64,000 nucleotides of DNA from Paenibacillus sp. FSL K6-1330 (GTDB lineage: Bacteria > Bacillota > Bacilli > Paenibacillales > Paenibacillaceae). The notes under the pieces are model-generated. The model had not been told where the DNA came from, searched no databases, and worked only from the letters and a program-made list of their open reading frames with translations. Made by a program: the position numbers and the translations under genes. This document shows positions 9,197 to 18,170 of this stretch, in pieces (the stretch's first letter is position 1; every line of letters begins with the position of its first letter). The stretch covers positions 1,717,501 to 1,781,500 of the forward strand of contig NZ_CP150269.1 in NCBI RefSeq assembly GCF_037976825.1, read 5' to 3'.

Positions 9197-10588
9197 TTAC
9201 TTAGAAACTGGGGTTTGAACCTGCAGCTTACGCTGTCCCGCTCTGCCAAATTGCAGCATAAACAGCAGGAGAACTCCAGCTTGTAAGGCAAACAGGACGA
9301 TATAGATGTTGCTGTAGGTGGAGGCTCCCTGGAACAGATTCAGCGGATTCCAGGAACTTCCGGCGCCAAGATCGACGGCTTTGCCGTATACCCCTGTGGC
9401 GATCGCACCTGACAGGAAGTTGAGCAGAGAGAACAATCCCATACCGACGCCGGTTTGTTCTTTGGGCAGCAACAAGGAAATCGTCTTGGAGAGCGAGATT
9501 TGCATAAACATTTGCCCCACATTGCCGAAGATCAGAAACAGCGCAATGAGGAATGGCGATATGCCCGCGAAGGTGGACAACAGAGCGAAACAGACCAGAA
9601 GCAGGGTGGACGCTATATAGAATAGATAACGTGTTCCCTTGGTATCCGCGAGCTTGCCGCCTCTTCCGCCAAGCATGGCCGTGACGATGGCTCCCGGCAC
9701 CATGACAAATCCGATCCACCCCGGAGCCAAACCGTTAATATTCGCCAACAGCTGTGGAGTTAGAAAGGGCAGGGCGTAACCGACACTCACGATGAATATG
9801 GCGAGCATTAGTCCGACTGAGTAGCTTTTGTTGCTGAATAAACGGGGCTGAACAAAAGGCTCTTTAGCCGATCGAATGCGCAGGAGGAATAACAGGAACA
9901 GCATGAAGCTGCCTAAACCATATATCCAGCTTCCCTGTGTCACCGCAAGGAGCAGCAGCGCAACCGTCCCTGCCAGAAGACCGCCACCGAGCCAATCGAT
10001 CCGTCCCCCCTGGCCTTGTTCATTGCCCAAATATTTGCGGTACAAGGGCAAGGTGACGAGGATCAACACCGGGATGAAGAAGAGCCATCTCCAGTGGAAC
10101 ACACTGACGATCAAAGCCGAGACCACCGGCCCAATTGCGCTTCCGATCGCGAGTCCGGTAGCGGTTATGCCAAGCGCGCGGCCCCGGCTTTCTGCCGGGA
10201 AGTAACGGACGGGTATGATCATGGCTGTTGCCGGAATGACGGCTGCCCCCGCAGCCTGAAGTATCCGGCCCAGCAGGACCATCCAGTAGGCTTGTGCCGA
10301 TAAGCCTGTAATGGAACCGACAAAGAAGAGGAGCAAACCGAAGGTGAGCAGATTTTTGAGTTTATAGGTGTCAGCCAATTTTCCGTATATGACAGAGCCT
10401 ATGGCATATATCAGCATGTAAATCGAAGATACCCAACTGACTTGGGCAAAGGAAAGCTGGAATTGCTTGCTGATTTCCGGAAGTACGATATTAAACATGG
10501 TTGCGCTCATCGATGAGAGAATCATTGTAAAAGCCAGAATGCGTATTAATTTTTCAGCCGATGGTGGTTGTTGCTGATGTTCGTTCAT
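9197..10588 (-). CDS. MFS transporter, DHA2-like drug efflux type
   Basis: A 463-residue integral membrane protein of the major facilitator superfamily. It contains SSIYMLIYAIGSVIYGKLADTY, matching the MFS motif-A region, and the GLLLFFVGSITGLSAQAYW and LGRILQAAGAAVIPATAM segments typical of the EmrB/QacA (DHA2) group. The protein should use the proton gradient to export small hydrophobic compounds. The start is the ATG at 10588, which follows aaggaaaggggg. An upstream in-frame ATG at 10672 lacks a ribosome binding site. It is divergent from a LysR-type gene 118 bases away, the usual arrangement for regulator and target. The actual substrate is unknown. Confidence 0.88.
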   Translation of the reverse strand: MNEHQQQPPSAEKLIRILAFTMILSSMSATMFNIVLPEISKQFQLSFAQVSWVSSIYMLIYAIGSVIYGKLADTYKLKNLLTFGLLLFFVGSITGLSAQAYWMVLLGRILQAAGAAVIPATAMIIPVRYFPAESRGRALGITATGLAIGSAIGPVVSALIVSVFHWRWLFFIPVLILVTLPLYRKYLGNEQGQGGRIDWLGGGLLAGTVALLLLAVTQGSWIYGLGSFMLFLLFLLRIRSAKEPFVQPRLFSNKSYSVGLMLAIFIVSVGYALPFLTPQLLANINGLAPGWIGFVMVPGAIVTAMLGGRGGKLADTKGTRYLFYIASTLLLVCFALLSTFAGISPFLIALFLIFGNVGQMFMQISLSKTISLLLPKEQTGVGMGLFSLLNFLSGAIATGVYGKAVDLGAGSSWNPLNLFQGASTYSNIYIVLFALQAGVLLLFMLQFGRAGQRKLQVQTPVSK

Positions 10589-10706
10589 GTTATTTCCCCC
10601 TTTCCTTTGGTTACGATTTATTCTACAATCGATAGTTAATAAATAAAAATATATATTATGACATGCATTCATATACTTTAGGTTATCAATAAAGGAGGAA
10701 GATACC

Positions 10707-11618
10707 GTGGAACTGCTTCAGCTGCATTATTTTCAGACGGTGGCTAGAATGGAGCATATGACCAAAGCTGCAAAGGAACTTCGAATTGCCCAGCCTGCGC
10801 TCAGCAAGACGATTGCCCGGTTGGAGGAAGATTTGGGAGTACAACTGTTTGATCGGCAGAATCGCCAAATCAAGCTCAATTCATTCGGAAAGGCTTTTTT
10901 GAAAAGCGTAGATACGGCACTTTCGGCCATTGAGGAAGGCAAGAGAGAGGTGTCGGATTTGGCAGGTATGGAGAGGGGAAGCATACGTATTGCAACGACG
11001 GCGCTAAGCCGGCTGTCCAGAGCACTGGGTGCTTTCCGCACACGGTATCCTGAAGTGAATTTCCGCATTGTCCAGATTGCGCCCGACGCGATGATGGAGA
11101 TGGTTCAGATGTTGGAGAACGGAGAGGTCGATTTATGCTTTACCGCAGCAGCATTGGATGAAGACAACATTCGGGAGATCCCGGTCCTCCATGCCGAGGT
11201 GTTCTTGGCGGTGCCTCACGGTCATCGATTGGCGGGACGGACCAGCATAACCCTTCAGGAGGTAGCGGGGGAAGCGTTCATCGAATACAAAGCAGGCCAC
11301 CCGTTTCGAAAAATGAACGAGGAGTTCTGCCGTTTGGCCGGGATTAGCCGGAATGTCGTCTGTGAAGTGGATGAACCTGCAGCTTTGGCCAGCCTCGTAT
11401 CCGCCGGACTTGGGGCGGCATTTGTACCCGGTTGCAAAGGGGATGAACAGCCGTCCTTCGCGATGGTGCGCATCGAGAAGCCTTCCTGCTACCGCACCTT
11501 CACCGTAGCTTGGCTGGAGCGGCGATATCTGTCTAAGGCAGCCAGGGAGTTCCAGTCCTTCCTGATAGAGTATTTCGGCGAGTTTCAGGGGCCGATGAAG
11601 CATAGGGACGTGATCTGA
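10707..11618 (+). CDS. LysR-family transcriptional regulator
   Basis: A 303-residue cytoplasmic regulator. The N-terminal winged helix-turn-helix (about residues 1-60) contains HYFQTVARMEHMTKAAKEL and QPALSKTIARLEEDLGVQLFDR, standard LysR features. Residues about 90-290 form the effector-binding domain. It starts with GTG after AAAGGAGGAA. It probably controls the divergent MFS pump and itself from the 118-base AT-rich gap between them. The inducing compound cannot be inferred. A terminator-like hairpin lies about 130 bases downstream. Confidence 0.92.
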   Translation: MELLQLHYFQTVARMEHMTKAAKELRIAQPALSKTIARLEEDLGVQLFDRQNRQIKLNSFGKAFLKSVDTALSAIEEGKREVSDLAGMERGSIRIATTALSRLSRALGAFRTRYPEVNFRIVQIAPDAMMEMVQMLENGEVDLCFTAAALDEDNIREIPVLHAEVFLAVPHGHRLAGRTSITLQEVAGEAFIEYKAGHPFRKMNEEFCRLAGISRNVVCEVDEPAALASLVSAGLGAAFVPGCKGDEQPSFAMVRIEKPSCYRTFTVAWLERRYLSKAAREFQSFLIEYFGEFQGPMKHRDVI

Positions 11619-11748
11619 CAACGTGTACCAGCGTATATGATGATGACGTCGGAGCAATTTCATACTCCAACAACGAAGTCTTCAAACTCCCTTGGTGGTT
11701 TCTTTCGAAACTGGCCTGGGAGGAGAAGGCTTCTTTTGTACTATCAGG

Positions 11749-11777
11749 TTAGCCAGAATCTTCTGGTTGACCTTTTT
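11749..11777 (+). terminator. Terminator after the LysR gene
   Basis: Arms ggttagccagaa and ttctggttgacc pair with two G-U wobbles and are followed by tttttg. The rest of the 303-base gap between the LysR gene and the ABC-2 operon shows no gene. Confidence 0.7.
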
Positions 11778-11921
11778 GTATGCCGAATCCCTTCACAATT
11801 TACCTTCCGAAAAAAGCCTTGCCTGAAATGGAACGTTCTGGTATGCTATTGTCCTTCTCTCATTTTCGCCTTGTCTGAAGTGGATGGGTCTGCCATCTAA
11901 AATGCTTATCGGAGGTGCTTC

Positions 11922-12698
11922 ATGCTTTATTTTACATTGGCTTCCAAAGCCTATGCCCGCAATTTGCAGTACCGCGGCGCACACATGGTGCACAATATCG
12001 CCAGCGCGATGTTCGGCTTCATGTATGCCTGTATCTGGATCGGTCTCGGTGCGGACTACGCGCTCGGAGATTACGGAACGCAGGGAATGGTCGGTTATAT
12101 CGCCTTTACGCAAGCTGCGCTCTGGGTTTCCAGTTTCGTCACGAATGGCCTCGGCATTCCCCAAGCCGTGCGAACCGGCCATATTTCTCTGGATTTGATG
12201 CGTCCCGTTCACTTGTTCAGTCATTTGATGGCCAAGGAATGGGGGCAAATCGCCTACCAATTCGTTTATAAATCGATCCCGATCTACCTGGTGTATTACT
12301 TTGCCTTCTCGCTGCATTTACCCGGAAAAGCATCTACCTTCCTCTATGTTGCCATTGCGCTTGCAGGTGCCGCCTACTTATCGATCTGCATCAACTATCT
12401 CATCGGCGCATCCGCATTATGGACAACGGAATCGTCTTGGTTGTATTGGGGCAACCATGCGATGATCAATCTGCTTGCAGGCTTCTTCATTCCGATTGAA
12501 TGGCTGCCAGGCTGGCTTCAGACGCTGGCATGGTGGTCGCCGTATCCTTATCTGCTCTATGTGCCGACTCGAATTTATCTGGGTTTTGATGACGTTTCCT
12601 ATCTATGGGGTACGCTCCTATGGTGCGTGCTGCTCACGCTGGCTAGCCTTCTGGCAACAGACTTCCTGAGACGGAAAGTGGAGGTGCAAGGAGGATGA
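11922..12698 (+). CDS. ABC-2 family permease, subunit 1 (COG4587-like)
   Basis: This 258-residue protein has about six membrane segments. Opening features such as ASKAYARNLQYRGAHMVHNI and the late GFFIPIEWLPGWLQ segment fit the ABC-2 permeases found as pairs beside a COG4586-type ATPase. The CGGAGG ribosome binding site is at a good distance from the ATG. Its stop overlaps the next start (ATGA), so the three genes 11922-14497 form one operon. The transported compound is unknown. The related systems I know of have no well-established substrate. Confidence 0.85.
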   Translation: MLYFTLASKAYARNLQYRGAHMVHNIASAMFGFMYACIWIGLGADYALGDYGTQGMVGYIAFTQAALWVSSFVTNGLGIPQAVRTGHISLDLMRPVHLFSHLMAKEWGQIAYQFVYKSIPIYLVYYFAFSLHLPGKASTFLYVAIALAGAAYLSICINYLIGASALWTTESSWLYWGNHAMINLLAGFFIPIEWLPGWLQTLAWWSPYPYLLYVPTRIYLGFDDVSYLWGTLLWCVLLTLASLLATDFLRRKVEVQGG

Positions 12699-13495
12699 CC
12701 ACAAGATCCTGGCTATCTCTGTATGCGCTGCTGATCCGTACCAGCATCAAAAGCCGCATGCAGTACAAATTTAATTTTATCCTGGCTTCGTTTCTCGCCG
12801 CCTTGATTCAGATTTCCGAATTCCTTATGGTCGCTATCGTGCTCTACAAGTTTGGGGCCATACAGGGATGGTCCATGCATGAAATCGGGTATTTGTTTGC
12901 CGTGATGACCTTATCGAAGACGCTCTACCGGACGTTTGCGGATGAAGTGCACCATCTTGAACACTACCTGGTTAACGGTGAGCTTGATCAGTTGCTGACC
13001 CGTCCCATGCCGGTACTGCTGGCGCTCATGCCGCAGAAATTCCGGATTATGCTGGGGGAAGTGCTGCAGGGCGGTTTTCTGCTCTGGTGGTCGCTGCATG
13101 GCATGATGGCGGCAGGGCAAGTTGGATGGAGCGCGGTGCCGCAATCGCTTTATATTATCGTCACGGGGGCCGTCATCCTGTTCTCAATCGGACTCGCTAC
13201 CGCAACGTTCGGTTTTTGGACGACCCGTATCACCGAGCTTCAAAATATTACGGAGGACGCTGCCCGGACAGCAGCCCAGTATCCGCTCACGCTGTATCCC
13301 AAATGGATGTCGTCGATCCTGCTGATCGTGGTTCCGGTCGGTTTAGTTAATTACATCCCGTCATTATACATACTGCGGGGCGAGCTCGGAGCCTGGGTGC
13401 TGCCTGCGTTGGCTGGAGCGGCTCTATTATGCCTTTTCTTAAGTCTGAAATTCTGGCAATTTGGTTTGACCAAATATCAAAGTACAGGGAGCTAA
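12695..13495 (+). CDS. ABC-2 family permease, subunit 2 (COG3694-like)
   Basis: A 266-residue membrane protein with about six helices. It overlaps the first permease by four bases and is followed 15 bases later by the ATPase. The characteristic central stretch FADEVHHLEHYLVNGELDQ and LLTRPMPVLL matches the second permease of this three-component exporter group. GGAGG at 12680-12684 serves as ribosome binding site. It should heterodimerise with subunit 1 to form the membrane channel. Confidence 0.85.
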   Translation: MTTRSWLSLYALLIRTSIKSRMQYKFNFILASFLAALIQISEFLMVAIVLYKFGAIQGWSMHEIGYLFAVMTLSKTLYRTFADEVHHLEHYLVNGELDQLLTRPMPVLLALMPQKFRIMLGEVLQGGFLLWWSLHGMMAAGQVGWSAVPQSLYIIVTGAVILFSIGLATATFGFWTTRITELQNITEDAARTAAQYPLTLYPKWMSSILLIVVPVGLVNYIPSLYILRGELGAWVLPALAGAALLCLFLSLKFWQFGLTKYQSTGS

Positions 13496-13510
13496 AGGAG
13501 GAACGCGTCA

Positions 13511-14497
13511 ATGATTGAAGTCCACAACATTCGCAAGGAGTTCAAAACGCCGGTTGTGAAGGAGGGGCGCTTCTCCGGTGTGCGAACCCTGTTTACGCGA
13601 GAATACCGGACGAAGGAAGCCGTGAAGGGAATCAGCTTTCAAGTGGAGCAGGGGGAATTCGTCGGTTACATCGGACCAAATGGGGCCGGGAAATCCACAA
13701 CCATCAAAATGCTGACCGGCATTCTCCACCCGACCTCGGGTCATGTATCCATCGGAGGCATGAATCCGCACAAGGAACGGCGCAGCGTCGTGAACAATCT
13801 GGGCGTCGTATTCGGTCAACGGAGCCAGCTGTGGTGGGATTTGCCGGTGAAGGATTCCTACGATATTTTGGCTAAAATGTACAGCGTGGATCAGACGGAC
13901 AAGGAGCGCAGGCTCGGTCAGTTTGCTGAACTGCTGGATTTACAGGCGTTCTGGGAAACGCCTGTGCGTAAGCTGTCGCTCGGGCAGCGCATGCGCGCCG
14001 ACCTCGCCGCTGCGATGCTGCATGATCCTGACGTGCTGTTCCTGGATGAGCCGACGATCGGGCTGGACGTGAACGCCAAGCGGAATATCCGCCATTTTCT
14101 CAAGCTGATTAACCAACAATTCGGCAAAACCATACTGCTCACGACGCATGACATGGATGATATCGAACAGCTGTGCAATCGGGTGATGGTCATTAATAAC
14201 GGCGAGCTGTCTTATGATGGAACGGTACAGTCTTTACGCGACACCATCGGGCTGCCTACCGTGATCACCGTCACTTTCCGCGGTCCTTTTGTTATTCCCG
14301 ATCAATCTTTACGCGAAGGCGATCTTTCCGTCCCAATTCGGGTGACAAGCACGCTGGACAATACCGTCACCATTGAGGTGAACCGCCGCGAGATGAACAC
14401 GCTTGATATTTTTAAAGAGCTGGGCCGCTGGGGCGAGCTGGATGATATCGATATGGAAGATCCCGATTTCGAAGATGTGATTCATAAGGTGTACTGA
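13511..14497 (+). CDS. ABC-2 exporter ATPase (COG4586-like)
   Basis: A 328-residue cytoplasmic ATPase. An inserted N-terminal segment of about 20 residues (EGRFSGVRTLFTREYRT) before the core beta strand is typical of COG4586 proteins. Walker A is GPNGAGKST, the signature KLSLGQRMRADLAAAMLH, Walker B VLFLDEPTIGLD and the switch His is in TTHDMDD. The last 90 residues form a C-terminal domain ending in a very acidic stretch (DDIDMEDPDFED). AAAGGAGG precedes the ATG. It is the third gene of the exporter operon. Confidence 0.9.
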   Translation: MIEVHNIRKEFKTPVVKEGRFSGVRTLFTREYRTKEAVKGISFQVEQGEFVGYIGPNGAGKSTTIKMLTGILHPTSGHVSIGGMNPHKERRSVVNNLGVVFGQRSQLWWDLPVKDSYDILAKMYSVDQTDKERRLGQFAELLDLQAFWETPVRKLSLGQRMRADLAAAMLHDPDVLFLDEPTIGLDVNAKRNIRHFLKLINQQFGKTILLTTHDMDDIEQLCNRVMVINNGELSYDGTVQSLRDTIGLPTVITVTFRGPFVIPDQSLREGDLSVPIRVTSTLDNTVTIEVNRREMNTLDIFKELGRWGELDDIDMEDPDFEDVIHKVY

Positions 14498-14597
14498 ACT
14501 AAGTCGCGCAGGCTCCACCGCATATTTAAACGAAACTTAAACTTCAAGTTATCTAAATGCTCTTTTCGTTAAGTATGATGAGCTTGAGGTGATTGAT

Positions 14598-15098
14598 ATG
14601 AATAATTCAAGAATGAAAAAAGCCGGGTATACGGCTTGCATAGCCGCTGTTCTGTATGGCCTCCCCCATTATTGGTGGGGACTTGGCATCGGGTTTGCAT
14701 TCCCGGGGGATTTCCAGGAAGCGCCTGATGAATTTTGGACGCACGTGATCGGTTACTGGGGAATGGGTACCCTGGCCTTATTGGCAGCCGTATTCGCGCT
14801 TGCTTTCGCCAGACCGTGGGGGTTACGCTTACCGAAATGGTTGCTAATTATACCTGCTGCCATCGGTTCTGTTTTGTTGTCATTATGGGGATTTACTTAC
14901 TTCGTCATGCAGTATTTGTTAGCGGTCGGCCGAGTTCAGTCGGCCTCCATGTATGCCACTCAAGATGCAAGCCCCATGGCGGTGTGGGGATACTTCTGGT
15001 ACGCACTCTTTCTGATCTGGGGAATTTCATTGGGTGCAGCAGCATACTATGCTGGAAAAGTCCGTAAGCAGAATAAAGCAAATCATTTCACTAAATAA
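14598..15098 (+). CDS. Four-helix membrane protein of unknown function
   Basis: I do not recognise this 166-residue protein. It has four hydrophobic segments (near residues 10-28, 48-68, 78-104 and 128-152) and short charged ends, so it should sit in the membrane. A conspicuous YGLPHYWWGLGIGFAFPGDF loop follows the first helix. The start at 14598 follows TTGAGGTGA; a GTG nine bases earlier overlaps that site and is less likely. It stands alone between the ABC-2 operon and the TPR gene. Confidence 0.7.
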   Translation: MNNSRMKKAGYTACIAAVLYGLPHYWWGLGIGFAFPGDFQEAPDEFWTHVIGYWGMGTLALLAAVFALAFARPWGLRLPKWLLIIPAAIGSVLLSLWGFTYFVMQYLLAVGRVQSASMYATQDASPMAVWGYFWYALFLIWGISLGAAAYYAGKVRKQNKANHFTK

Positions 15099-15162
15099 CG
15101 CATGTATTCCTTTTGATTGGACATTTTTGGTAACCTCGTACAATATAATAGGATACACACCT

Positions 15163-15189
15163 AAAGAGGAGCCTGCAGGGTTCCTCTTT
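15163..15189 (+). terminator. Terminator-like hairpin after the four-helix membrane protein
   Basis: An 8-bp stem AAAGAGGA/TCCTCTTT (15163-15170 with 15182-15189) with a short, weak T-run. A TATAAT lies on each side (15144-15149 and 15219-15224). Each is a possible -10 box, but neither has a convincing -35, so the hairpin could instead sit in the leader of the TPR gene. Confidence 0.5.
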
Positions 15190-15303
15190 AATTTGGGTGC
15201 AAATGGACATAGAGGAAGTATAATATAGAGATGAGAGGAAGGAGTCCTCTGCTCTAATTATACGAGCCCAAGAATAACATCTACATACAAAGGATGAGCC
15301 ACC

Positions 15304-17274
15304 ATGAAGTTGATGAAGCGGATCTGGTTCCGTATCGGTAACCATTACAGGAAGAAGCGGGATTTTGAACAAGCCCTTAAATATATGAGAAAAGGCGAAA
15401 GTGCCATTACCAGTTTCAATGATAAGCTGCACTATGCGGAACTGCTGCACAACAGCGGCCATTCGGAAGAGGCCGTAGCTTATTTGGGGCGCGTGATCGA
15501 TACGAGCGGAAGCCATCGCGCTTATGAGCGGCGAGCTCATATTTTGCGTGAGCTGAGCCGGGAGCGCGAGGCCATTGAGGATCTAAATGAAGCGATTCGA
15601 TTGAATGCCGACAATTATATGAATTGGTATACCCGGGGGATTGCCCACAAGGATTTGAACCAGTATGATGAGGCGATCCGGGATCTGAAGGAAAGCATCA
15701 AGAGAGAGGACGACAGCACGGTTATTTCGACTTACTATGAGCTGGGCATGACCTTTTACGAGAGCGGCAACCCGGCGGAGGCGGCGCACTATTTTCGCTT
15801 AAGCATCGAGAAGCCGGAACGCGCCATCCCGATGTATTATTACATGCTGTCCGTATCCCTGGATCTGATGGATCATGTACAGGAAGCCGTGGGTGTGCTG
15901 CAGGAGGGGATCCAGCTGGCTGATCGGTATGAGGCGGAAGCAGATGGCGGATATGCGTTGTTCGCAGACAGCACCAATTACAGCTATGGCGCATTTCAGA
16001 CGTTTCAGCGGCAAGTGCGGGAGGCGTATTCCTTTCGGAAGCCCATGGCAGACCTGTACGTGCAGCTTGGGGACATGGGACAGGCCGAACACTATTTATC
16101 GGAGGCCATCGAGCGGTATCCGAATTCATACGAGCTTTACTTAAATAGAGCGGAGGTCTTCAACCGGTCTGATAACAAAAATGCAGCCAAAGCGGATTTG
16201 GAGTGGGCCATTGAAGCGGAGCCGGACGATTACCGTGCGTATTTCGACTTGGCTCGGATCTATCGCGAGGATGGCCTGGAAGAGCAAGCCTACGAGCTGA
16301 TTTCGAAACTGTATGCAAGACAGCCGGACTCCCCGCTGGCCTGTTATTGGATGGCCGATTGTTACTACCGGCTGGGTCGTCAGGAGGAGGCGCTGGCGAT
16401 CAATGACAAGCTGCTTAAGCTTGAAAATGATGATGCACCCAACTATGTGCAGCGCGCCGATATTTACATGGAGATGAATGATCTGCCATCTGCGGAGCAG
16501 GCGCTGAAGGAAGCAGCCGCTCTTCAGGATGGGACTGAAATCCGCAACAAGCTGAGTTATGTGCTCTATCTTCAAGGACGCAACGAGGAAGCGCTGCTTG
16601 AGCTGCAGGAAGCGGTTAAGCAGGAGGAGTCCTTCTCCGAGCATCCGACTTATCTGGCGGCCAGTGGTCATATATATAAGGAGATGGGTATGTGGGACCT
16701 CGCTATCGACGCATATTCCCAGGCGATTCAGGCGCATCCGTCGAATCCGAGATTTTACGAATTTCGTGCCGTTTGCTTTGTGGAGACCGGACAGCTGGAA
16801 CGGGGATTAGCGGACTGCGCTCAAGGGCTCAGCTTGAACCCGGGGCAAGGCAGCCTGTACAGCCTGCGAAGTGGAATCTATTATACGATGGCGGATTATG
16901 CACAGGCGAAGGAAGATACGCTGCAAGTGCTGGAGCTTTCGCCGGGTCATCCGGGCGCTTATTTCAGACTGGGACAGATCTATTACAAGGATCAGGATGA
17001 GGATGCGGCATTGGCTGCTTTTGACGAGGTCCTGAAGCTGGTTCCCGAGCATGCCGACAGTTATCTGTACAAAGCACATATCTATTACGGCCAGTTCGAG
17101 CATGAGGATGCCGTACAGGCCATCGTGAACTGGAGCTTGCATCTTCAGAAGGAGATGTCACCAGCGGATAAAATCCAAGCCATCGAAGGCTTGGAGGGCT
17201 TTGAGGAGAGTTTGCTGAATAAGGCGGTAGAACGGTTAACGGGCATGTATGGGCATCAGCTTTATTTGTCCTGA
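15304..17274 (+). CDS. Large TPR-repeat protein
   Basis: This 656-residue protein is built almost entirely of tetratricopeptide repeats, 34-residue helix pairs with A-x-x-L-G-x-x and A-x-x-x-Y/F-x-x-A/P positions. Clear examples run through YTRGIAHKDLNQYDEAIRDL, MADCYYRLGRQEEALAINDK and YFRLGQIYYKDQDEDAALAA. More than a dozen repeats can be counted, with one less regular stretch around residues 195-240. No signal peptide or membrane segment is seen, so a cytoplasmic scaffold is likely. The ATG follows AAAGGATG. A partner protein cannot be deduced from neighbours. Confidence 0.88.
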   Translation: MKLMKRIWFRIGNHYRKKRDFEQALKYMRKGESAITSFNDKLHYAELLHNSGHSEEAVAYLGRVIDTSGSHRAYERRAHILRELSREREAIEDLNEAIRLNADNYMNWYTRGIAHKDLNQYDEAIRDLKESIKREDDSTVISTYYELGMTFYESGNPAEAAHYFRLSIEKPERAIPMYYYMLSVSLDLMDHVQEAVGVLQEGIQLADRYEAEADGGYALFADSTNYSYGAFQTFQRQVREAYSFRKPMADLYVQLGDMGQAEHYLSEAIERYPNSYELYLNRAEVFNRSDNKNAAKADLEWAIEAEPDDYRAYFDLARIYREDGLEEQAYELISKLYARQPDSPLACYWMADCYYRLGRQEEALAINDKLLKLENDDAPNYVQRADIYMEMNDLPSAEQALKEAAALQDGTEIRNKLSYVLYLQGRNEEALLELQEAVKQEESFSEHPTYLAASGHIYKEMGMWDLAIDAYSQAIQAHPSNPRFYEFRAVCFVETGQLERGLADCAQGLSLNPGQGSLYSLRSGIYYTMADYAQAKEDTLQVLELSPGHPGAYFRLGQIYYKDQDEDAALAAFDEVLKLVPEHADSYLYKAHIYYGQFEHEDAVQAIVNWSLHLQKEMSPADKIQAIEGLEGFEESLLNKAVERLTGMYGHQLYLS

Positions 17275-17306
17275 GAACTTGCACTTTCTGGCAGCGAATA
17301 AGTGGT

Positions 17307-17336
17307 GTCACATTTTGTCCAAAATTGTGGTATGAT
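17307..17336 (+). promoter_or_regulatory. Candidate extended -10 promoter for the metNIQ-type operon
   Basis: TATGAT at 17331-17336 is preceded by TGG, giving an extended -10, with a weak -35-like gtcaca 18 bases upstream. It lies about 78 bases before the first start codon of the operon. Confidence 0.5.
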
Positions 17337-17360
17337 TCAATAGTTGTTGCAGCATAACAT

Positions 17361-17393
17361 GCTCGCAGGCTGTATAGCCAAGCGGGCTTTCTT
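17361..17393 (+). terminator. Terminator-like hairpin in the leader of the metNIQ-type operon
   Basis: GCTCGC pairs with GCGGGC (one G-U), then GGCT pairs with AGCC around a gtat loop, and TTTCTT follows. It lies between the probable promoter and the ribosome binding site. It could be an attenuator or a weak terminator from upstream. It does not look like a SAM (S-box) riboswitch. Confidence 0.35.
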
Positions 17394-17413
17394 CATGTGC
17401 AAGGAGGGGGATT

Positions 17414-18166
17414 ATGATGATCTCACTGCAAGAGGTCAGTAAAAGCTTTGGCAATGGCAGTGACCGTTATCAGGCGATAGACACTGTCTCTCTTCATATT
17501 GAGGAGGGAAGCATACACGGCATCATCGGCACGAGCGGAGCCGGGAAATCGACGCTGCTGCGCCTCATGAATGTACTGGAGCGACCGGATTCCGGCCGAG
17601 TCGTAGTGAATGGTCAGGAGCTGACTTCGCTTGGCGGCAGGGAGCTTCGGGAGGCAAGAAGATCGATTGGCATGATCTTTCAGCTATTCCAGCTGGTCAG
17701 CAACCGGACGGTATGGGGCAATGTGTCGATGCCGCTTGAGCTGGCGAAGGTACCGAAGGCCCAGCGGGCGAAGCGTGTCCAGGAGGTCCTGCGTTTTGTT
17801 GGGCTTGAGGACAAAGCGAAGTCGTATCCCGCTCAGCTAAGCGGCGGGCAGAAGCAGCGGGTAGCGATTGCCAGAGCGTTAGCCAATTCGCCGACCGTCC
17901 TGTTGTGTGATGAGCCGACCTCATCCCTGGATCCGCAGACAACTGCGGACATTCTGGAGGTGCTCCGGCATATCAACCGAACGCTGGGGGTAACCATCGT
18001 GATCGTTTCCCACGAGATGGACGTGGTGAACGGCATTTGCGACCATGTATCCGTAATGGAGAACGGGCGTCTGAGCAGAACGTACCGTAATCAGCTAAGC
18101 GATGGAGAGGCTTCTCGGGGTTCAGAATCTTCAACGGACGGTGCAGGGAAAGTGGGGGATTGTTAG
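17414..18166 (+). CDS. metN: Methionine-type ABC importer ATPase lacking the C-terminal regulatory domain
   Basis: This 250-residue ATPase energises the MetI/MetQ-type importer encoded next. Walker [10 protein letters not shown] is at residues 39-47, followed by the Q-loop [12 protein letters not shown], the signature [15 protein letters not shown], Walker [12 protein letters not shown] and the switch His VSHEMDVV. Typical MetN proteins have about 340 residues, with a C-terminal NIL/ACT-like domain that binds methionine and shuts the transporter off. Here the protein ends with a 30-residue Ser/Gly-rich tail instead. Order and spacing with metI and metQ homologues support the call. The exact substrate (methionine, its sulfoxide or another amino acid) is uncertain. 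Confidence 0.85.
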   Translation: MMISLQEVSKSFGNGSDRYQAIDTVSLHIEEGSIHGIIGTSGAGKSTLLRLMNVLERPDSGRVVVNGQELTSLGGRELREARRSIGMIFQLFQLVSNRTVWGNVSMPLELAKVPKAQRAKRVQEVLRFVGLEDKAKSYPAQLSGGQKQRVAIARALANSPTVLLCDEPTSSLDPQTTADILEVLRHINRTLGVTIVIVSHEMDVVNGICDHVSVMENGRLSRTYRNQLSDGEASRGSESSTDGAGKVGDC

Positions 18167-18170
18167 TTCC

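Noticed and set aside
17281..17413. SAM (S-box) or T-box riboswitch before the metNIQ-type operon
   Set aside because: None of the conserved S-box core or T-box sequences could be found; only a short hairpin is present.
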